NCBI GenBank assembly: GCA_025936045.1
Contig: JAICUB010000003.1
Location: 62,001-126,000, forward strand
Length of the DNA stretch: 64,000 nucleotides
DNA from: Polyangiaceae bacterium
GTDB lineage: Bacteria; Myxococcota_A; Polyangia; Polyangiales; Polyangiaceae
Direction: 5' to 3'
A program made the translations under genes and the position numbers. Below the pieces are notes generated by a model. That model did no database searches, had not been told where the DNA came from, and worked only from the letters and a program-made list of their open reading frames with translations. The first letter of the stretch is position 1, and each line of letters begins with the position of its first letter. This document shows positions 48,060-57,557 of the stretch, in pieces.

Positions 48060-48335
48060 CGACTTCACCGGTAGCTCGCTCGTGAACACGCCGCGTTTGG
48101 GCGTGAAATCATCGGAGCGGGCTCGTTTATCACGAAATCTTTCGAAGAGGTTCCAGGAATCCGGCCGGCGCCCCGGGGACGAAAGCTGCTCGCGCCGGGT
48201 GATTTTGAGTTTGTAGCGGCGGGCCCGGTCCGTCGAGATTTGGCCGCCTGGCCGCTCCGTTCCAGCCGGCGGCCCCGGACGAGACGGACGCGCTCCCGGA
48301 AAAGCCCCTGAGCTCGCTGTGTTACGAAAGAGTTC

Positions 48336-49364
48336 GTGTCTCGCTACGAGATTCGGGGCGCGCTCGGCGCGGACGAAGAAGCGCTGCTCGAGCTCGCGCG
48401 GCACCTGAACAGCGTGAACCTGCCGAACGATCGGGGGCACGTCCGCAGGCTGCTCGAGCACAGCGAGAAGAGCTTTCGCGGCGAGGTGCCGGAGCGAAAG
48501 CGCAAATTCGTCTTTTTGATTTGCGACCGCGAGAACGGTCGCGCGCTCGGCACCTCGACGATCATCGCGCAGCTCGGCCGCCGCGACGCGCCGTACATCT
48601 ACCTCGACGTCATCGACGAGGAGAAATACTCGAGCGCGCTCGATCGCCACTTTCACCACACGGTGCTGCGCATCGGTTTCTCCTACGACGGCCCGACCGA
48701 GCTCGGCGGCCTGGTGGTCGCGCCCGAGCACCGGAACGCTCCCGAGCGTTTCGGCCGTCTGATTTCGTCCGTGCGCTTCCTCTACATCGCGGAGCACCGC
48801 ACGCTCTTTCGCGACCAGCTGCTCGCCGAGCTGCTCCCGCCGCTCGAGCCCGACGGCACGAGCCACTTGTGGGAGGCGTTCGGCCGGCGTTTCACCGGCA
48901 TGAGCTACGCCGAAGCGGACCTGCTCTCGAGCGAGAACAAGTCGTTCATCCGCGATCTTTTTCCGAGCGGCAACGTGTACGCGTCCTTGCTCTCGGCCGA
49001 CGCGCGCTCCGTGATCGGCAAGGTCGGCGCGCAAACCAAGGGTGTCGAGAAGATGCTGCGCCGCGTCGGCTTTCGCTACGCGCGGCGCATCGATCCGTTC
49101 GACGGCGGCCCGCACTTCGTGGCACCGGTCGAAGAGGTCACGCTGATCCAAAATTCGCTCAGGCTGCCGCTTCAGCGGAGCGCGGCGGAACCGAGCGCCG
49201 GCACGCCTCACGCGCTCGTCGCGCGGAGCTTCGCCGAAGCGCCATTTTTTCGCGCCGTGAGCGTGCCCGCCGCGACGAGCCGCGAGCACGTGACGATCGC
49301 CGAGAGCGCGGCGTCGGTGCTCGGTGCCGCCGACGGCGACGTCCTCGCCGTGCTGCCGCTATGA
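48336..49364 (+). CDS. Arginine N-succinyltransferase-like acyltransferase
   Basis: GTG 48336 starts a 342-residue GNAT-fold protein similar to AstA (LGTSTIIAQLGRRDAPYIYL, ELGGLVVAPEHRNAPERFGR, HLWEAFGRRFTGMSYAEAD). AstA succinylates arginine in the AST catabolic pathway; no other ast genes are nearby, so the acceptor could differ in this organism. It overlaps the YkgJ-family gene by ATGA and is probably co-translated with it. Confidence 0.8.
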   Translation: MSRYEIRGALGADEEALLELARHLNSVNLPNDRGHVRRLLEHSEKSFRGEVPERKRKFVFLICDRENGRALGTSTIIAQLGRRDAPYIYLDVIDEEKYSSALDRHFHHTVLRIGFSYDGPTELGGLVVAPEHRNAPERFGRLISSVRFLYIAEHRTLFRDQLLAELLPPLEPDGTSHLWEAFGRRFTGMSYAEADLLSSENKSFIRDLFPSGNVYASLLSADARSVIGKVGAQTKGVEKMLRRVGFRYARRIDPFDGGPHFVAPVEEVTLIQNSLRLPLQRSAAEPSAGTPHALVARSFAEAPFFRAVSVPAATSREHVTIAESAASVLGAADGDVLAVLPL

Positions 49365-49966
49365 GCTCGCCGCACCTCGCCGCTGCCGCGCCCTCGCGCG
49401 CGGCGCTGCCGAACCTCGGCTTTCGCTGCACCGGCTGCGGCTCGTGCTGCCGCACGCTGCGCGCCGCGGTGACGCATCACGACGTCTCGCGCCTGACGGC
49501 GGCGACCGGCTTGCCGGCGCGCGACTTCGTCGCCTGGCTCGCGCCGGACGAAGTCGACATGACCGGGGAGCCGGACGCGTTCGTCGAGCTCGCCGCCGGA
49601 CGCCGGCTCATGGTGCTCGCTCAGCGCGCCGGCGGGGCCGCGTGCACCTTCCTCGGCGCGGACGAGCTCTGCCGCGTGCACGCCGCGCGCCCGCGCGACT
49701 GCGAGCTCTGGCCGTTCGACCCCGAGCTCGACGAAGCCGGCGGGCTCGCACGCCTGCCGTTGCTCCCGACCACGGCGTGTGAAGCCGACTTCGAGGGCGC
49801 GAACGACGCGCACGAGCTCGCCCGCGCCCACGCGCGGCGCGAACGCGAGCTCGCCGAGTACCGCGCGCGCGTGGCGACGTGGAATCGCTTCGCGGCACGG
49901 CGCCGTCGCTTTCGTCACCCCGTCGGCGACGCGGCCGCCTTCTTGGCGTTCGTCGGCTGCGAGTGA
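49361..49966 (+). CDS. YkgJ-family cysteine cluster protein
   Basis: The 201-residue protein carries the YkgJ CxxCxxCC cluster (CTGCGSCCRTL, near 23-33) and later CTFL, CRVHAARPRDC and TACEADF cysteines that can bind Zn or Fe-S. Family function is unresolved. ATG 49361 overlaps the AstA-like stop. lysS follows 107 bases downstream in the same direction, so the three may be one transcription unit. Confidence 0.85.
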   Translation: MSSPHLAAAAPSRAALPNLGFRCTGCGSCCRTLRAAVTHHDVSRLTAATGLPARDFVAWLAPDEVDMTGEPDAFVELAAGRRLMVLAQRAGGAACTFLGADELCRVHAARPRDCELWPFDPELDEAGGLARLPLLPTTACEADFEGANDAHELARAHARRERELAEYRARVATWNRFAARRRRFRHPVGDAAAFLAFVGCE

Positions 49967-50073
49967 ACGAAAGAGTACGGGTTTCTCTGCGCGACCGCGA
50001 GCTACGGCTGCGATCACTCGCAACGCTGCAGGCTCCTTTACGCGCCCCGAGCATCGGGGTATTGCGCCGCCCC

Positions 50074-51750
50074 ATGGAAAGCGGCGAAGAAGCCCTCCTC
50101 CTGGCACGCCGCCAGAAGCTCGAAAGCATGCGCGAACGCGGAAAAAACCCGTTCGCGAACGCCGTCGACACGAGCGATCGCAAGCTCGTCGCCGAGCTGC
50201 GCGCGGGGTTCGCTCCGGCGCTGCTCGACGCCGCGGAGCTCCGTTACGACGCCGAGCGCGTGACGACGCTCGCCGGGGGCAGGAGCTTCCACGTCTTCGG
50301 GCGCCTGGTCGCGCGCCGCGGCTTCGGCAAGGCGAGCTTCTTCCGCCTGCGCGATCGCAGCGGGGAGCTCCAACTCTTCGCGAAGCAGGACGTGATGGGC
50401 ACGGCGTTCGCCGCGCTCGAGGACGTGGACCTCGCCGACCACGTCGAGGCGCGCGGCCGCGCCATGGTGACGAAGACGGGGGAGCTCTCGCTCGAGCTCT
50501 CCGAGCTCCGCGTGCTTTCGAAAGCGATGCGCCCCTTGCCCGACAAGTGGCACGGCATGACCGACGCCGACCTCCGCTACCGGCACCGCTACGTGGATTT
50601 CGTGGCGACGCCCGAGGCGGCGGCCGTCATCCGAGCGCGCGGCGTCATCGTGCAGGGGCTGCGCGACTTTTTGGACGGCGAGGGCTTTCTCGAAGTCGAG
50701 ACGCCGACGCTCGGGACGCTCGTCGGCGGCGCGACGGCGCGTCCGTTCACGACGCACCACAATGCGCTGGATTTACCACTGTTTTTGCGGGTCGCGCCCG
50801 AGCTCTACCTGAAGCGCCTGCTCGTGGGCGGCTTCGAGCGCGTCTACGAAATCGGCCGCTGTTACCGCAACGAGGGCATCAGCACGCGCCATAACCCCGA
50901 GTTCACGCTGCTCGAGTTCTACCAGGCGTACGCGACGTACGACACGCTCATGCACACGACGGAGGCCCTCTTCCGTTACGTGGACGAGTTTTTGACGACG
51001 ACGCTCGAGGAGCTCGGGTTCGGCACGCTCGTGAAGCGCTGGCACGCGGAGCGGCCCTTCACGCTCGCGGAGCCGTTCGCGCGCGTACCGATGCGGACGA
51101 GCGTGGAGCGCTCGCTCGAACGTGCGTCGCTCGGCAGCGAGGTGCTCGACCGGCTCGAGGCGCTCGCCTTCGACAACAAGACGAAGGCGGCCGCGCACGC
51201 CGACGCCGACGGCTGGGTCGCGATCTGGCGGACCAGGAGCGAACGCGCGAACCGCGTCGATTGGCCGAACCTGCGCCGCGCGCTCGCGGCGTGCGGCTCC
51301 GCGGGCGAGCGCCTGTTCGTCGCCTACGAGTACCTGGTCGAGCCGTTCCTCGCCGAGGATTACCGGAACGCCGACGGCACGAAGAGCGTCCCCGTGTTCA
51401 TCATCGACTATCCCTTCGAGGTCTCGCCGCTCGCCCGCAAAAAAGACGCGGATCCGACGCTGGTCGACCGCTTCGAGCTCTTCGTCGACGGCCGCGAACT
51501 CTGCAACGCCTTCAGTGAGCTCAACGATCCGGCGGACCAGGAGGCGCGCTTTCGTCACCAGGTCGAGCTCAAGAACAAGGGCAACGCCGAGACGATGGAC
51601 TACGACGCGGACTACATCCTCGCGCTCGAGCACGGCATGCCGCCCGCGGCCGGCTTCGGGCTCGGCGTCGATCGGCTCGCGATGGCCCTCACGTGCCAGC
51701 CCTCGATCCGCGACGTGATCGCGTTCCCGCTGATGCGCCCCGAGGAATGA
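50074..51750 (+). CDS. lysS: Lysyl-tRNA synthetase, class II
   Basis: The 558-residue protein has the LysS N-terminal OB-fold (anticodon binding; VFGRLVARRGFGKASFFRLR) and class II catalytic motifs: motif 1 FLDGEGFLEVETPTL, motif 2 CYRNEGISTRHNPEFTLLE, motif 3 GFGLGVDRLAMAL. It charges tRNA-Lys. ATG 50074 is chosen because translation then aligns with family N-termini; an earlier in-frame ATG adds Arg-rich sequence. The ABC permease start overlaps its stop (ATGA-type), suggesting coupling. Confidence 0.95.
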   Translation: MESGEEALLLARRQKLESMRERGKNPFANAVDTSDRKLVAELRAGFAPALLDAAELRYDAERVTTLAGGRSFHVFGRLVARRGFGKASFFRLRDRSGELQLFAKQDVMGTAFAALEDVDLADHVEARGRAMVTKTGELSLELSELRVLSKAMRPLPDKWHGMTDADLRYRHRYVDFVATPEAAAVIRARGVIVQGLRDFLDGEGFLEVETPTLGTLVGGATARPFTTHHNALDLPLFLRVAPELYLKRLLVGGFERVYEIGRCYRNEGISTRHNPEFTLLEFYQAYATYDTLMHTTEALFRYVDEFLTTTLEELGFGTLVKRWHAERPFTLAEPFARVPMRTSVERSLERASLGSEVLDRLEALAFDNKTKAAAHADADGWVAIWRTRSERANRVDWPNLRRALAACGSAGERLFVAYEYLVEPFLAEDYRNADGTKSVPVFIIDYPFEVSPLARKKDADPTLVDRFELFVDGRELCNAFSELNDPADQEARFRHQVELKNKGNAETMDYDADYILALEHGMPPAAGFGLGVDRLAMALTCQPSIRDVIAFPLMRPEE

Positions 51751-53552
51751 TGCAGTTTACGCCGCTGCTCCTGCTCGCGCCGTCTTCCTCGCGCCCCATC
51801 CCCGTCCCGAAGAACTCGACGATCGTCGGCGGCCAGACAGAGCCCGCGCTGATTCGACTCTGGGAGTCGTTCGGCATGTGGCCGCGCATCGTCATCGTCG
51901 GCATCCTCGCGGCGCTCGTACTCGGCGTCGCAGTGTGGGCGCTGCTCCAGCTCTCCCGCGGGCGCTGGCGCCGGCTCGTGGGCGGCTTCACGTCGCTCGC
52001 GTTCGTGAGCCTCGGCATTTTCGGCCTGTGGGCGGTGCGGCTGCCCACGCCGAGAGGCACGTATTTCGTGCTGTGGCACCAGATCGTGCGCCTCGCGGCC
52101 GTGCTCTCGGGGATGGGCTTCGTCTTCGGCGCGATGGTGCTCTTGATTCCGAAGGCGTTCGACCGCTTCGAGGGCAAAAGCTTCGTCGCGTTCATCGCGG
52201 CGCGCCACGTGCGCTCGCAAAAGAGCGGCTTCGTCACCGTCATCAGCCTGCTCTCGATCGCCGGCGTGTGGGTGAGCTCGTTCGCGCTCTGTATCGTCGT
52301 GTGCGTGATGGGCGGCTTCGGCTCCGATCTCAAGCGCAAGATCCTCGGCAACAACGCGCACGTCAAAATCGAAGCGACCAACGGCGGCAGCTTCAAGGAC
52401 TGGCACGACCTGCTCGACCAGGTACGCAAGGTGCCGGGCGTGCGCGCCGCGACGCCCGTGGCCGGCGGCGAGGCCATGGCGTCGAGCTCGTCGAACACGG
52501 CCGGGGTGCTGCTGCGCGGCATCGACCCGAACACGATCGGGGACGTGATCGACCTGAAGAAGAACGTCGAGGTCGGCCGCTGGAAGTACCTCACGGACTG
52601 GAAGAGCCTCGCGGAGCTCCCGCCCGACGAACCCATCGGCCTCGGTCCGGGCGGGGAAACCTACCTGAAGGGCCCGAGCCTCAAGTTCGACAGCGACACG
52701 AAGGGCGAGGACAAGCTCGATCCCGCCGTGAAGGACGCGCTCGTGCCGTCCGACGCGTACCCCGGCATCGTGCTCGGCCGCGAGCTCGCGAAGACGCTCC
52801 ACGTCTACATCGGCGACGAGCTCACGCTCGTCTCGCCGCTCGGTGATCTCGGCCCGATGGGCGTCTTGCCGAAGAGCCAGCGCTTCCACGTGGCGGCCGT
52901 GTTTTACAGCGGCATGTACGAGTACGACCAGAGCCAGGCGTACGTCACGCTCGAGGTCGCGCAGGCGTTTCTCGACGTGCCGGGTCGCGTGACCACGCTC
53001 GAGGTCAAGGTCAACGACGCCGAGAAGGTCGGCGACGTGCGCCCCGGCCTGCTCCAGATCATCAAGGATCGCCCCGACCTCAGAGTGCGCGACTGGAAGG
53101 AGTCGAACCGGAACCTCTTCAGCGCCCTCCAGCTCGAAAAGATCGCGACCTTCGTCATCCTCTCGCTCACGATCTTGGTCGCGAGCTTCTGCATCATCTG
53201 CACGCTTTTGCTGATGGTGACGGAGAAGAGCAAGGAGATCGCCGTGATGAAGTCGCTCGGCGCGAGTGATCCGGCCATCCTGCGCATCTTCATGACCGAG
53301 GGCATGATGATCGGCGGCATCGGCACGCTGCTCGGCGTCGTCACCGGGCTCTCGGGCGCGCTCGGCCTCCTGTGGTTCGGCGTCCGGCTCGACCCGGAGG
53401 TCTATTACATCGATCGCCTCCCCATCTCCGTCGATCCGCTCGACTTCTTGATCGTCGCCCTCTCGGCGTTCGCCATCACGACGCTCGCCACCCTGTACCC
53501 CGCGCTCGCAGCGAGCCGTTTGCGTCCCGTAGACGGGATCCGCTACGAATAG
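51747..53552 (+). CDS. LolC/LolE-type ABC transporter permease (FtsX-like)
   Basis: The 601-residue membrane protein has a 140-residue extra N-terminal region with three helices, then the LolCE pattern: helix near [20 protein letters not shown], a large periplasmic domain (about 185-460) and three C-terminal helices ([60 protein letters not shown]). LolCDE releases lipoproteins from the inner membrane. ATG 51747 (or the adjacent 51750) overlaps the lysS stop. The ATPase follows 23 bases downstream. A single permease for both LolC and LolE is common outside gammaproteobacteria. Confidence 0.9.
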   Translation: MMQFTPLLLLAPSSSRPIPVPKNSTIVGGQTEPALIRLWESFGMWPRIVIVGILAALVLGVAVWALLQLSRGRWRRLVGGFTSLAFVSLGIFGLWAVRLPTPRGTYFVLWHQIVRLAAVLSGMGFVFGAMVLLIPKAFDRFEGKSFVAFIAARHVRSQKSGFVTVISLLSIAGVWVSSFALCIVVCVMGGFGSDLKRKILGNNAHVKIEATNGGSFKDWHDLLDQVRKVPGVRAATPVAGGEAMASSSSNTAGVLLRGIDPNTIGDVIDLKKNVEVGRWKYLTDWKSLAELPPDEPIGLGPGGETYLKGPSLKFDSDTKGEDKLDPAVKDALVPSDAYPGIVLGRELAKTLHVYIGDELTLVSPLGDLGPMGVLPKSQRFHVAAVFYSGMYEYDQSQAYVTLEVAQAFLDVPGRVTTLEVKVNDAEKVGDVRPGLLQIIKDRPDLRVRDWKESNRNLFSALQLEKIATFVILSLTILVASFCIICTLLLMVTEKSKEIAVMKSLGASDPAILRIFMTEGMMIGGIGTLLGVVTGLSGALGLLWFGVRLDPEVYYIDRLPISVDPLDFLIVALSAFAITTLATLYPALAASRLRPVDGIRYE

Positions 53553-53575
53553 CGCGCGTTTTTCGAAAGCCGACC

Positions 53576-54268
53576 TTGGAAGCACTCGTTCTCATCGAAG
53601 GGCTCAAAAAGAGCTTCGACCACATGGGGCGCACGCTCGACGTGCTGCGCGGCATCGACCTCAACGTCTACCCCGGGCAAATCCTCGCCATCGTCGGGCC
53701 GAGCGGCGCCGGCAAGAGCACGCTGCTCCACTGCGTCGGCACGCTCGACCTGCCGACGAGCGGCCGCATCCGCCTGGGCAAGGAAGAGCTCACGACCATG
53801 TCGAGCTCGCGGCTCGCGGCCGTGCGCAACCGCGACATCGGTTTCGTCTTCCAGTTCCATCACCTCCTGCCCGAGTTCACCGCGCTCGAGAACGTGATGA
53901 TCCCCGGGCTCATCCAGGGCCGGCCGCGGCGTGAAATGGAAAAGCGCGCGAACGCGCTGCTCGAGGAGGTCGGCTTGCTCTCGCGGGCCACGCATCGTCC
54001 CGGTGAGCTCTCCGGCGGCGAGCAGCAGCGCGTCGCCGTCGCGCGCGCCCTCGCGCTCGATCCGAAGCTCGTGCTCGCCGACGAACCGACGGGCAACCTC
54101 GACACCGCGACGAGCCACGCGATTCACGACCTGTTTTTCCAGATCAACCGCGAGCACGGCACCACGATCATCGTCGTCACCCACAATCCGTCGTTCGCCG
54201 AGCAAATGCCCCGCGTCGTCCGCATGCGTGACGGGCTCGTCGAGGCGGACGAAAACCGCGCGGTTTAG
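53576..54268 (+). CDS. lolD: LolD-type ABC transporter ATPase
   Basis: The 230-residue ATPase has Walker [10 protein letters not shown] (about 43-51), Q-loop [12 protein letters not shown], signature LSGGEQQRV, Walker [13 protein letters not shown] and H-loop VVTHNPS. The LolD-like pairing follows from its permease neighbour. No ATG is suitable; TTG 53576 gives the normal family N-terminus ([14 protein letters not shown]). It energises lipoprotein release from the inner membrane. Confidence 0.9.
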   Translation: MEALVLIEGLKKSFDHMGRTLDVLRGIDLNVYPGQILAIVGPSGAGKSTLLHCVGTLDLPTSGRIRLGKEELTTMSSSRLAAVRNRDIGFVFQFHHLLPEFTALENVMIPGLIQGRPRREMEKRANALLEEVGLLSRATHRPGELSGGEQQRVAVARALALDPKLVLADEPTGNLDTATSHAIHDLFFQINREHGTTIIVVTHNPSFAEQMPRVVRMRDGLVEADENRAV

Positions 54269-54273
54269 CGTGC

Positions 54274-56580
54274 ATGGCGGGCGCGCGCACCGGAACGCGG
54301 CGTGCCGGGTCCCGTGCGCGTCGTGCCTGGAGTGCGCGCGGAATCGCGCTGTGTTTTGGTTTGGTTTGGGGGCACGGCGCCGCGAACGCGGCTGACTCGC
54401 GGCCCGCCGGCGCGCCACCGAGCGCTCCCGAGCTCGCCCCGCCGCGCCTCGTCGAAGGGGGGGAGGTCGCCTACCCCGACGGGGCGACGGGCGACGCGCT
54501 CGTCACGCTCAGGCTCGTCGTGAATCGCGACGGCACGGTGCGCTCCGCGGAAGCGACGCACGGCGACGAGCCGTTCGCGAGCGCGGCCGCGCGCGCCGCA
54601 CGGAGCTTCCGCTTCGAGCCCGCGACGCGCGGGGGGCAAGCCGTCGCCGCGACGATCCGCTTCGAGGTGCGCTTCGTGGCGCCCGCGGCCGACGCGAACA
54701 CGCCGAACGGCTCCGCTCCGGCTCCGAACGGCTCCGCTCCGGCTCCGAGCGGCTCCGCTCCGGCTCCGAGCTCCTCGCCCCCCCTCGCCGAACCGACTGA
54801 AGTCGTCGTCGAAGGCGAACGCCCGGCGCCGGCCGTGACGTCGCTCAAACGCGCCGAGGTGCGGCAGCTGCCGGGCGCGTTCGGCGACCCTTTTCGCGCC
54901 ATCGAGTCGATGCCCGGCGTCACGCCCATCGTCTCGGGGCTGCCCTACTTCTACATCCGCGGCTCACCACCCGGGAACGTCGGCTACTTTCTCGACGGCA
55001 TCCGCGTTCCGTACCTCTACCACGTCGGCTTGGGGCCCTCGATCGTCAACCCGGCGCTCGTCGACAGCGTCGACCTCTACAAGGGCGGCTATCCGGCGCG
55101 CTTCGGACGCTTCGCCGGCGCCATCGTGTCGGGTGAGACGACGGCGCCACGCAGCGATTTTCACGGCGAGGGGAACTTACGCATCTTCGACGTGGGCGGC
55201 GTCGTCGAAGGCGGCTTCGCGGGCGGCCGCGGCACGGTGCTGCTCGGCGGCCGCTATTCCTACACGGCGGCCGTGCTCTCGCTCGTCGTGAAAGACGTGA
55301 AGCTCGACTACCGCGACTACCAAGCGCGCATCAGCTACGACTTCACGCCGCACGATCGCGTGACCGCGTTCGCGTTCGGCTCCTACGATCTGCTCGGCCA
55401 AGAGCAGCCCGAAGGGCTGCGCGTGCTCTTCGGCACCGAGTTTTATCGCCTCGATCTTCGCTACGACCACACGTACGGCGCGGACAATCGGCTGCGCTTC
55501 GCCGTCACCCTCGGTTTCGATCAGACGCACCTGGACGTGCAGCGCAATTCGCAGGACAGAATGCTCGGCGTGCGCACGGAGCTCACCCACCGCCTCCGCT
55601 CGAACGCCGTGCTGCACGCGGGCGCCGACGGCACCCTCGACGCGTACGGCGTCGCGCGCGCCCGCTACGTCGATCCCGACGATCCCGAGGTCAACACGTT
55701 TGCCGCGCTTTTTCCGCCGCGCAACGACTACGCGTTCGGCACCTACGCCGACGTCGTGCTCGACGCCGCCCCCGGTTTCGAAATCACGCCGGGGCTTCGC
55801 GCCGATCTCTTTCAATCGAACGGCACCACCAAACCGAGCCTCGACGGCCGGCTCGCGACGCGCCTGCGGCTCACGCGCGACGTAAAGCTCGTCGGCGCCT
55901 TCGGCCTCGCGCACCAGCCGCCCGCCTTCGTCGTGCCCGTGCCCGGGCTCGTGCCCGCGACGCTCGGCGGCGGCCTCCAGACGAGCGTGCAGACGAGCGC
56001 CGGCACCGAGTTCAGATTGCCCGCCGGCATTTCAGCCACGGCAACGCTCTTTCACAACGCCTTCTTCGACATGAGCGACGCTCTCGGCACGAGCCTCGCG
56101 GTGACGAACGACACGCGCTCGCTCGGCGAGGCGTACGGCCTCGAGCTCTACGTGCACCGCGACCTCACCGCAAAACTCGGCGGCCTTTTCTCGTACACGC
56201 TGTCTCGCACCACGCGCAGCATCGGCAACGAAAAATTCGTGAGCGCGTTCGACCGCACGCACATCGTGAACGTCGCGCTCGCCTACGCTCTGGGGGCGAA
56301 CTGGCGCGCGAGCTCGCACGTCATTTACTACACGGGCCTGCCGCGGCAGCCGGACGTGCCGAACGGACTCATCAAGCCGCCGCACCCGACCCACGTCGCG
56401 CGCGGTCCCGGCTTTTTTCGCCTCGACTTGCGTCTCGAGAAGCGCTGGAACATCAAGCAAAGCGGGTGGATTTCCTGCGTGCTCGAGCTGCTGAACGCGA
56501 CCTTTCACAAGGAGACGGTGGGAGACACCGAGATCGGCCCCGTCACGATTCCGAGTATCGGCGTGGAGGGCGGCTTCTGA
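54274..56580 (+). CDS. TonB-dependent receptor with N-terminal TonB-C-like domain
   Basis: ATG 54274 lies 6 bases after lolD. After a signal peptide (about 1-40) comes a TonB C-terminal-like domain (about 55-135, AYPDGATGDALVTLRLVVNR, RSFRFEPATRGGQAVAAT), a Pro/Ser repeat linker (about 140-170), a plug domain (VTSLKRAEVRQLPGAFGDPF, YFYIRGSPPGNVGYFLDGIR) and a 22-strand-type barrel ending EKRWN...GGF. A TonB-like domain on the receptor is unusual and may strengthen its own coupling. No ligand can be named. The last codon overlaps the downstream lipoprotein start. Confidence 0.85.
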   Translation: MAGARTGTRRAGSRARRAWSARGIALCFGLVWGHGAANAADSRPAGAPPSAPELAPPRLVEGGEVAYPDGATGDALVTLRLVVNRDGTVRSAEATHGDEPFASAAARAARSFRFEPATRGGQAVAATIRFEVRFVAPAADANTPNGSAPAPNGSAPAPSGSAPAPSSSPPLAEPTEVVVEGERPAPAVTSLKRAEVRQLPGAFGDPFRAIESMPGVTPIVSGLPYFYIRGSPPGNVGYFLDGIRVPYLYHVGLGPSIVNPALVDSVDLYKGGYPARFGRFAGAIVSGETTAPRSDFHGEGNLRIFDVGGVVEGGFAGGRGTVLLGGRYSYTAAVLSLVVKDVKLDYRDYQARISYDFTPHDRVTAFAFGSYDLLGQEQPEGLRVLFGTEFYRLDLRYDHTYGADNRLRFAVTLGFDQTHLDVQRNSQDRMLGVRTELTHRLRSNAVLHAGADGTLDAYGVARARYVDPDDPEVNTFAALFPPRNDYAFGTYADVVLDAAPGFEITPGLRADLFQSNGTTKPSLDGRLATRLRLTRDVKLVGAFGLAHQPPAFVVPVPGLVPATLGGGLQTSVQTSAGTEFRLPAGISATATLFHNAFFDMSDALGTSLAVTNDTRSLGEAYGLELYVHRDLTAKLGGLFSYTLSRTTRSIGNEKFVSAFDRTHIVNVALAYALGANWRASSHVIYYTGLPRQPDVPNGLIKPPHPTHVARGPGFFRLDLRLEKRWNIKQSGWISCVLELLNATFHKETVGDTEIGPVTIPSIGVEGGF
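54706..54768 (+). repeat. 21-bp tandem repeat, three copies
   Basis: Three near-identical 21-base units encode (N/S)GSAPAP in the linker between the TonB-C-like domain and the plug of the receptor. They keep the frame, so copy changes alter linker length only. Confidence 0.85.
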
Positions 56581-57524
56581 TGCGCCTGCGCTCGCTCGTG
56601 CTCGCGCCGCTCCTCTGCGCCGGCTGCTTGCCGGACGACACGCGGCCGCCCCCCGCGAAGGTCACGATCACGGTGACGAGCAGCTCGCTCACGACGGGCG
56701 ACATTCCGAGCTCGCTCACGGCGGACGGCTTCGCCATCACCATCGAGCGTTTCGTCGTGAACCTCGGCGAAGCCGAGCTCGGCGGGGACGCGGATTCGAG
56801 CTGCAACGTTTACTCGAACCCGAGCTACACGCGGATTTTCGACTTCAAACGGCTCGCGGCGCCGGCGACTCTCGGCGTCGCCTACGCCACGGGCGAGTGC
56901 TCGTTCGGCTTTCGCATCCGCCCGCCCGACGACACGAGCCTCGTCGGCGCCGGCGCCGACGCGAGCGACGACGACTTCATGCGCACGCGCGGCGCCGACC
57001 CCGACAGCACCAACGTCGGGATCGCCGTCTACGTCGAGGGCGAAGCCGTCCGCGGCGACCAGACTTTTCACTTTGCGTGGCCCTTCCGCAAGAGCGTCCG
57101 TTACGCCGACTGCGCCGGGCGACCCGACAGCACGAGCGACCTCGGCGTGCTCGATCTCGCGAGCGGTGAGCAGGCGACACTCGACATCGAGCTCCACGCC
57201 GAGAAGCTCTTCCAAGGTGATCCATCGACGCCGCTTCATTTCGAGCCCTTCTCGCTCGCGGACACCGACGGCGACGGCGAGATCACCTTCGACGAGCTCT
57301 GGAACGTCCACGTCGAGGATTTCGCGACGAGCGGCCTCTACTTCGCGCCGAGCGACGGCGCGGGAACCTCGGCGCCGTGGCGCTGCTTCACGCAAGGCGG
57401 CGACCCCATCGTCGTCGCGACCCTCGGGGATTTCGCCTACTGCGCGCTCTTACCGAACATCGCCGCGTACGAAGGCGCGGGCTCGTGCAGCGCCATCACG
57501 GGCCGAAACCCCGGCAACGACTGA
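56580..57524 (+). CDS. Lipoprotein with EF-hand-like motif, receptor partner
   Basis: The 314-residue protein starts at ATG 56580, overlapping the receptor stop (TGATG), so the two are coupled. A lipobox (LLCAGC, Cys about 16) marks an anchored surface lipoprotein. Beta-rich sequence follows (FAITIERFVVNLGEAELGGD), with a calcium-binding EF-hand/dockerin-like loop (DTDGDGEITFDELW). It probably captures substrate for the TonB-dependent receptor, like SusD-type or HasA-type partners, but it does not resemble SusD. Confidence 0.75.
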   Translation: MRLRSLVLAPLLCAGCLPDDTRPPPAKVTITVTSSSLTTGDIPSSLTADGFAITIERFVVNLGEAELGGDADSSCNVYSNPSYTRIFDFKRLAAPATLGVAYATGECSFGFRIRPPDDTSLVGAGADASDDDFMRTRGADPDSTNVGIAVYVEGEAVRGDQTFHFAWPFRKSVRYADCAGRPDSTSDLGVLDLASGEQATLDIELHAEKLFQGDPSTPLHFEPFSLADTDGDGEITFDELWNVHVEDFATSGLYFAPSDGAGTSAPWRCFTQGGDPIVVATLGDFAYCALLPNIAAYEGAGSCSAITGRNPGND

Positions 57525-57557
57525 GCAGCGGAGACCCCGTTCGCTGCGGCAGCGCCC

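Noticed and set aside
48060-48335. Possible tRNA or small RNA between the divergent aminotransferase and AstA-like genes
   Set aside because: No cloverleaf, TTC arm or terminator pattern was found; likely just divergent promoters.
46836-49289. 817-aa version of the aminotransferase
   Set aside because: The N-terminal extension runs antisense to the AstA-like gene and is Arg-rich; the family N-terminus begins at 48059.
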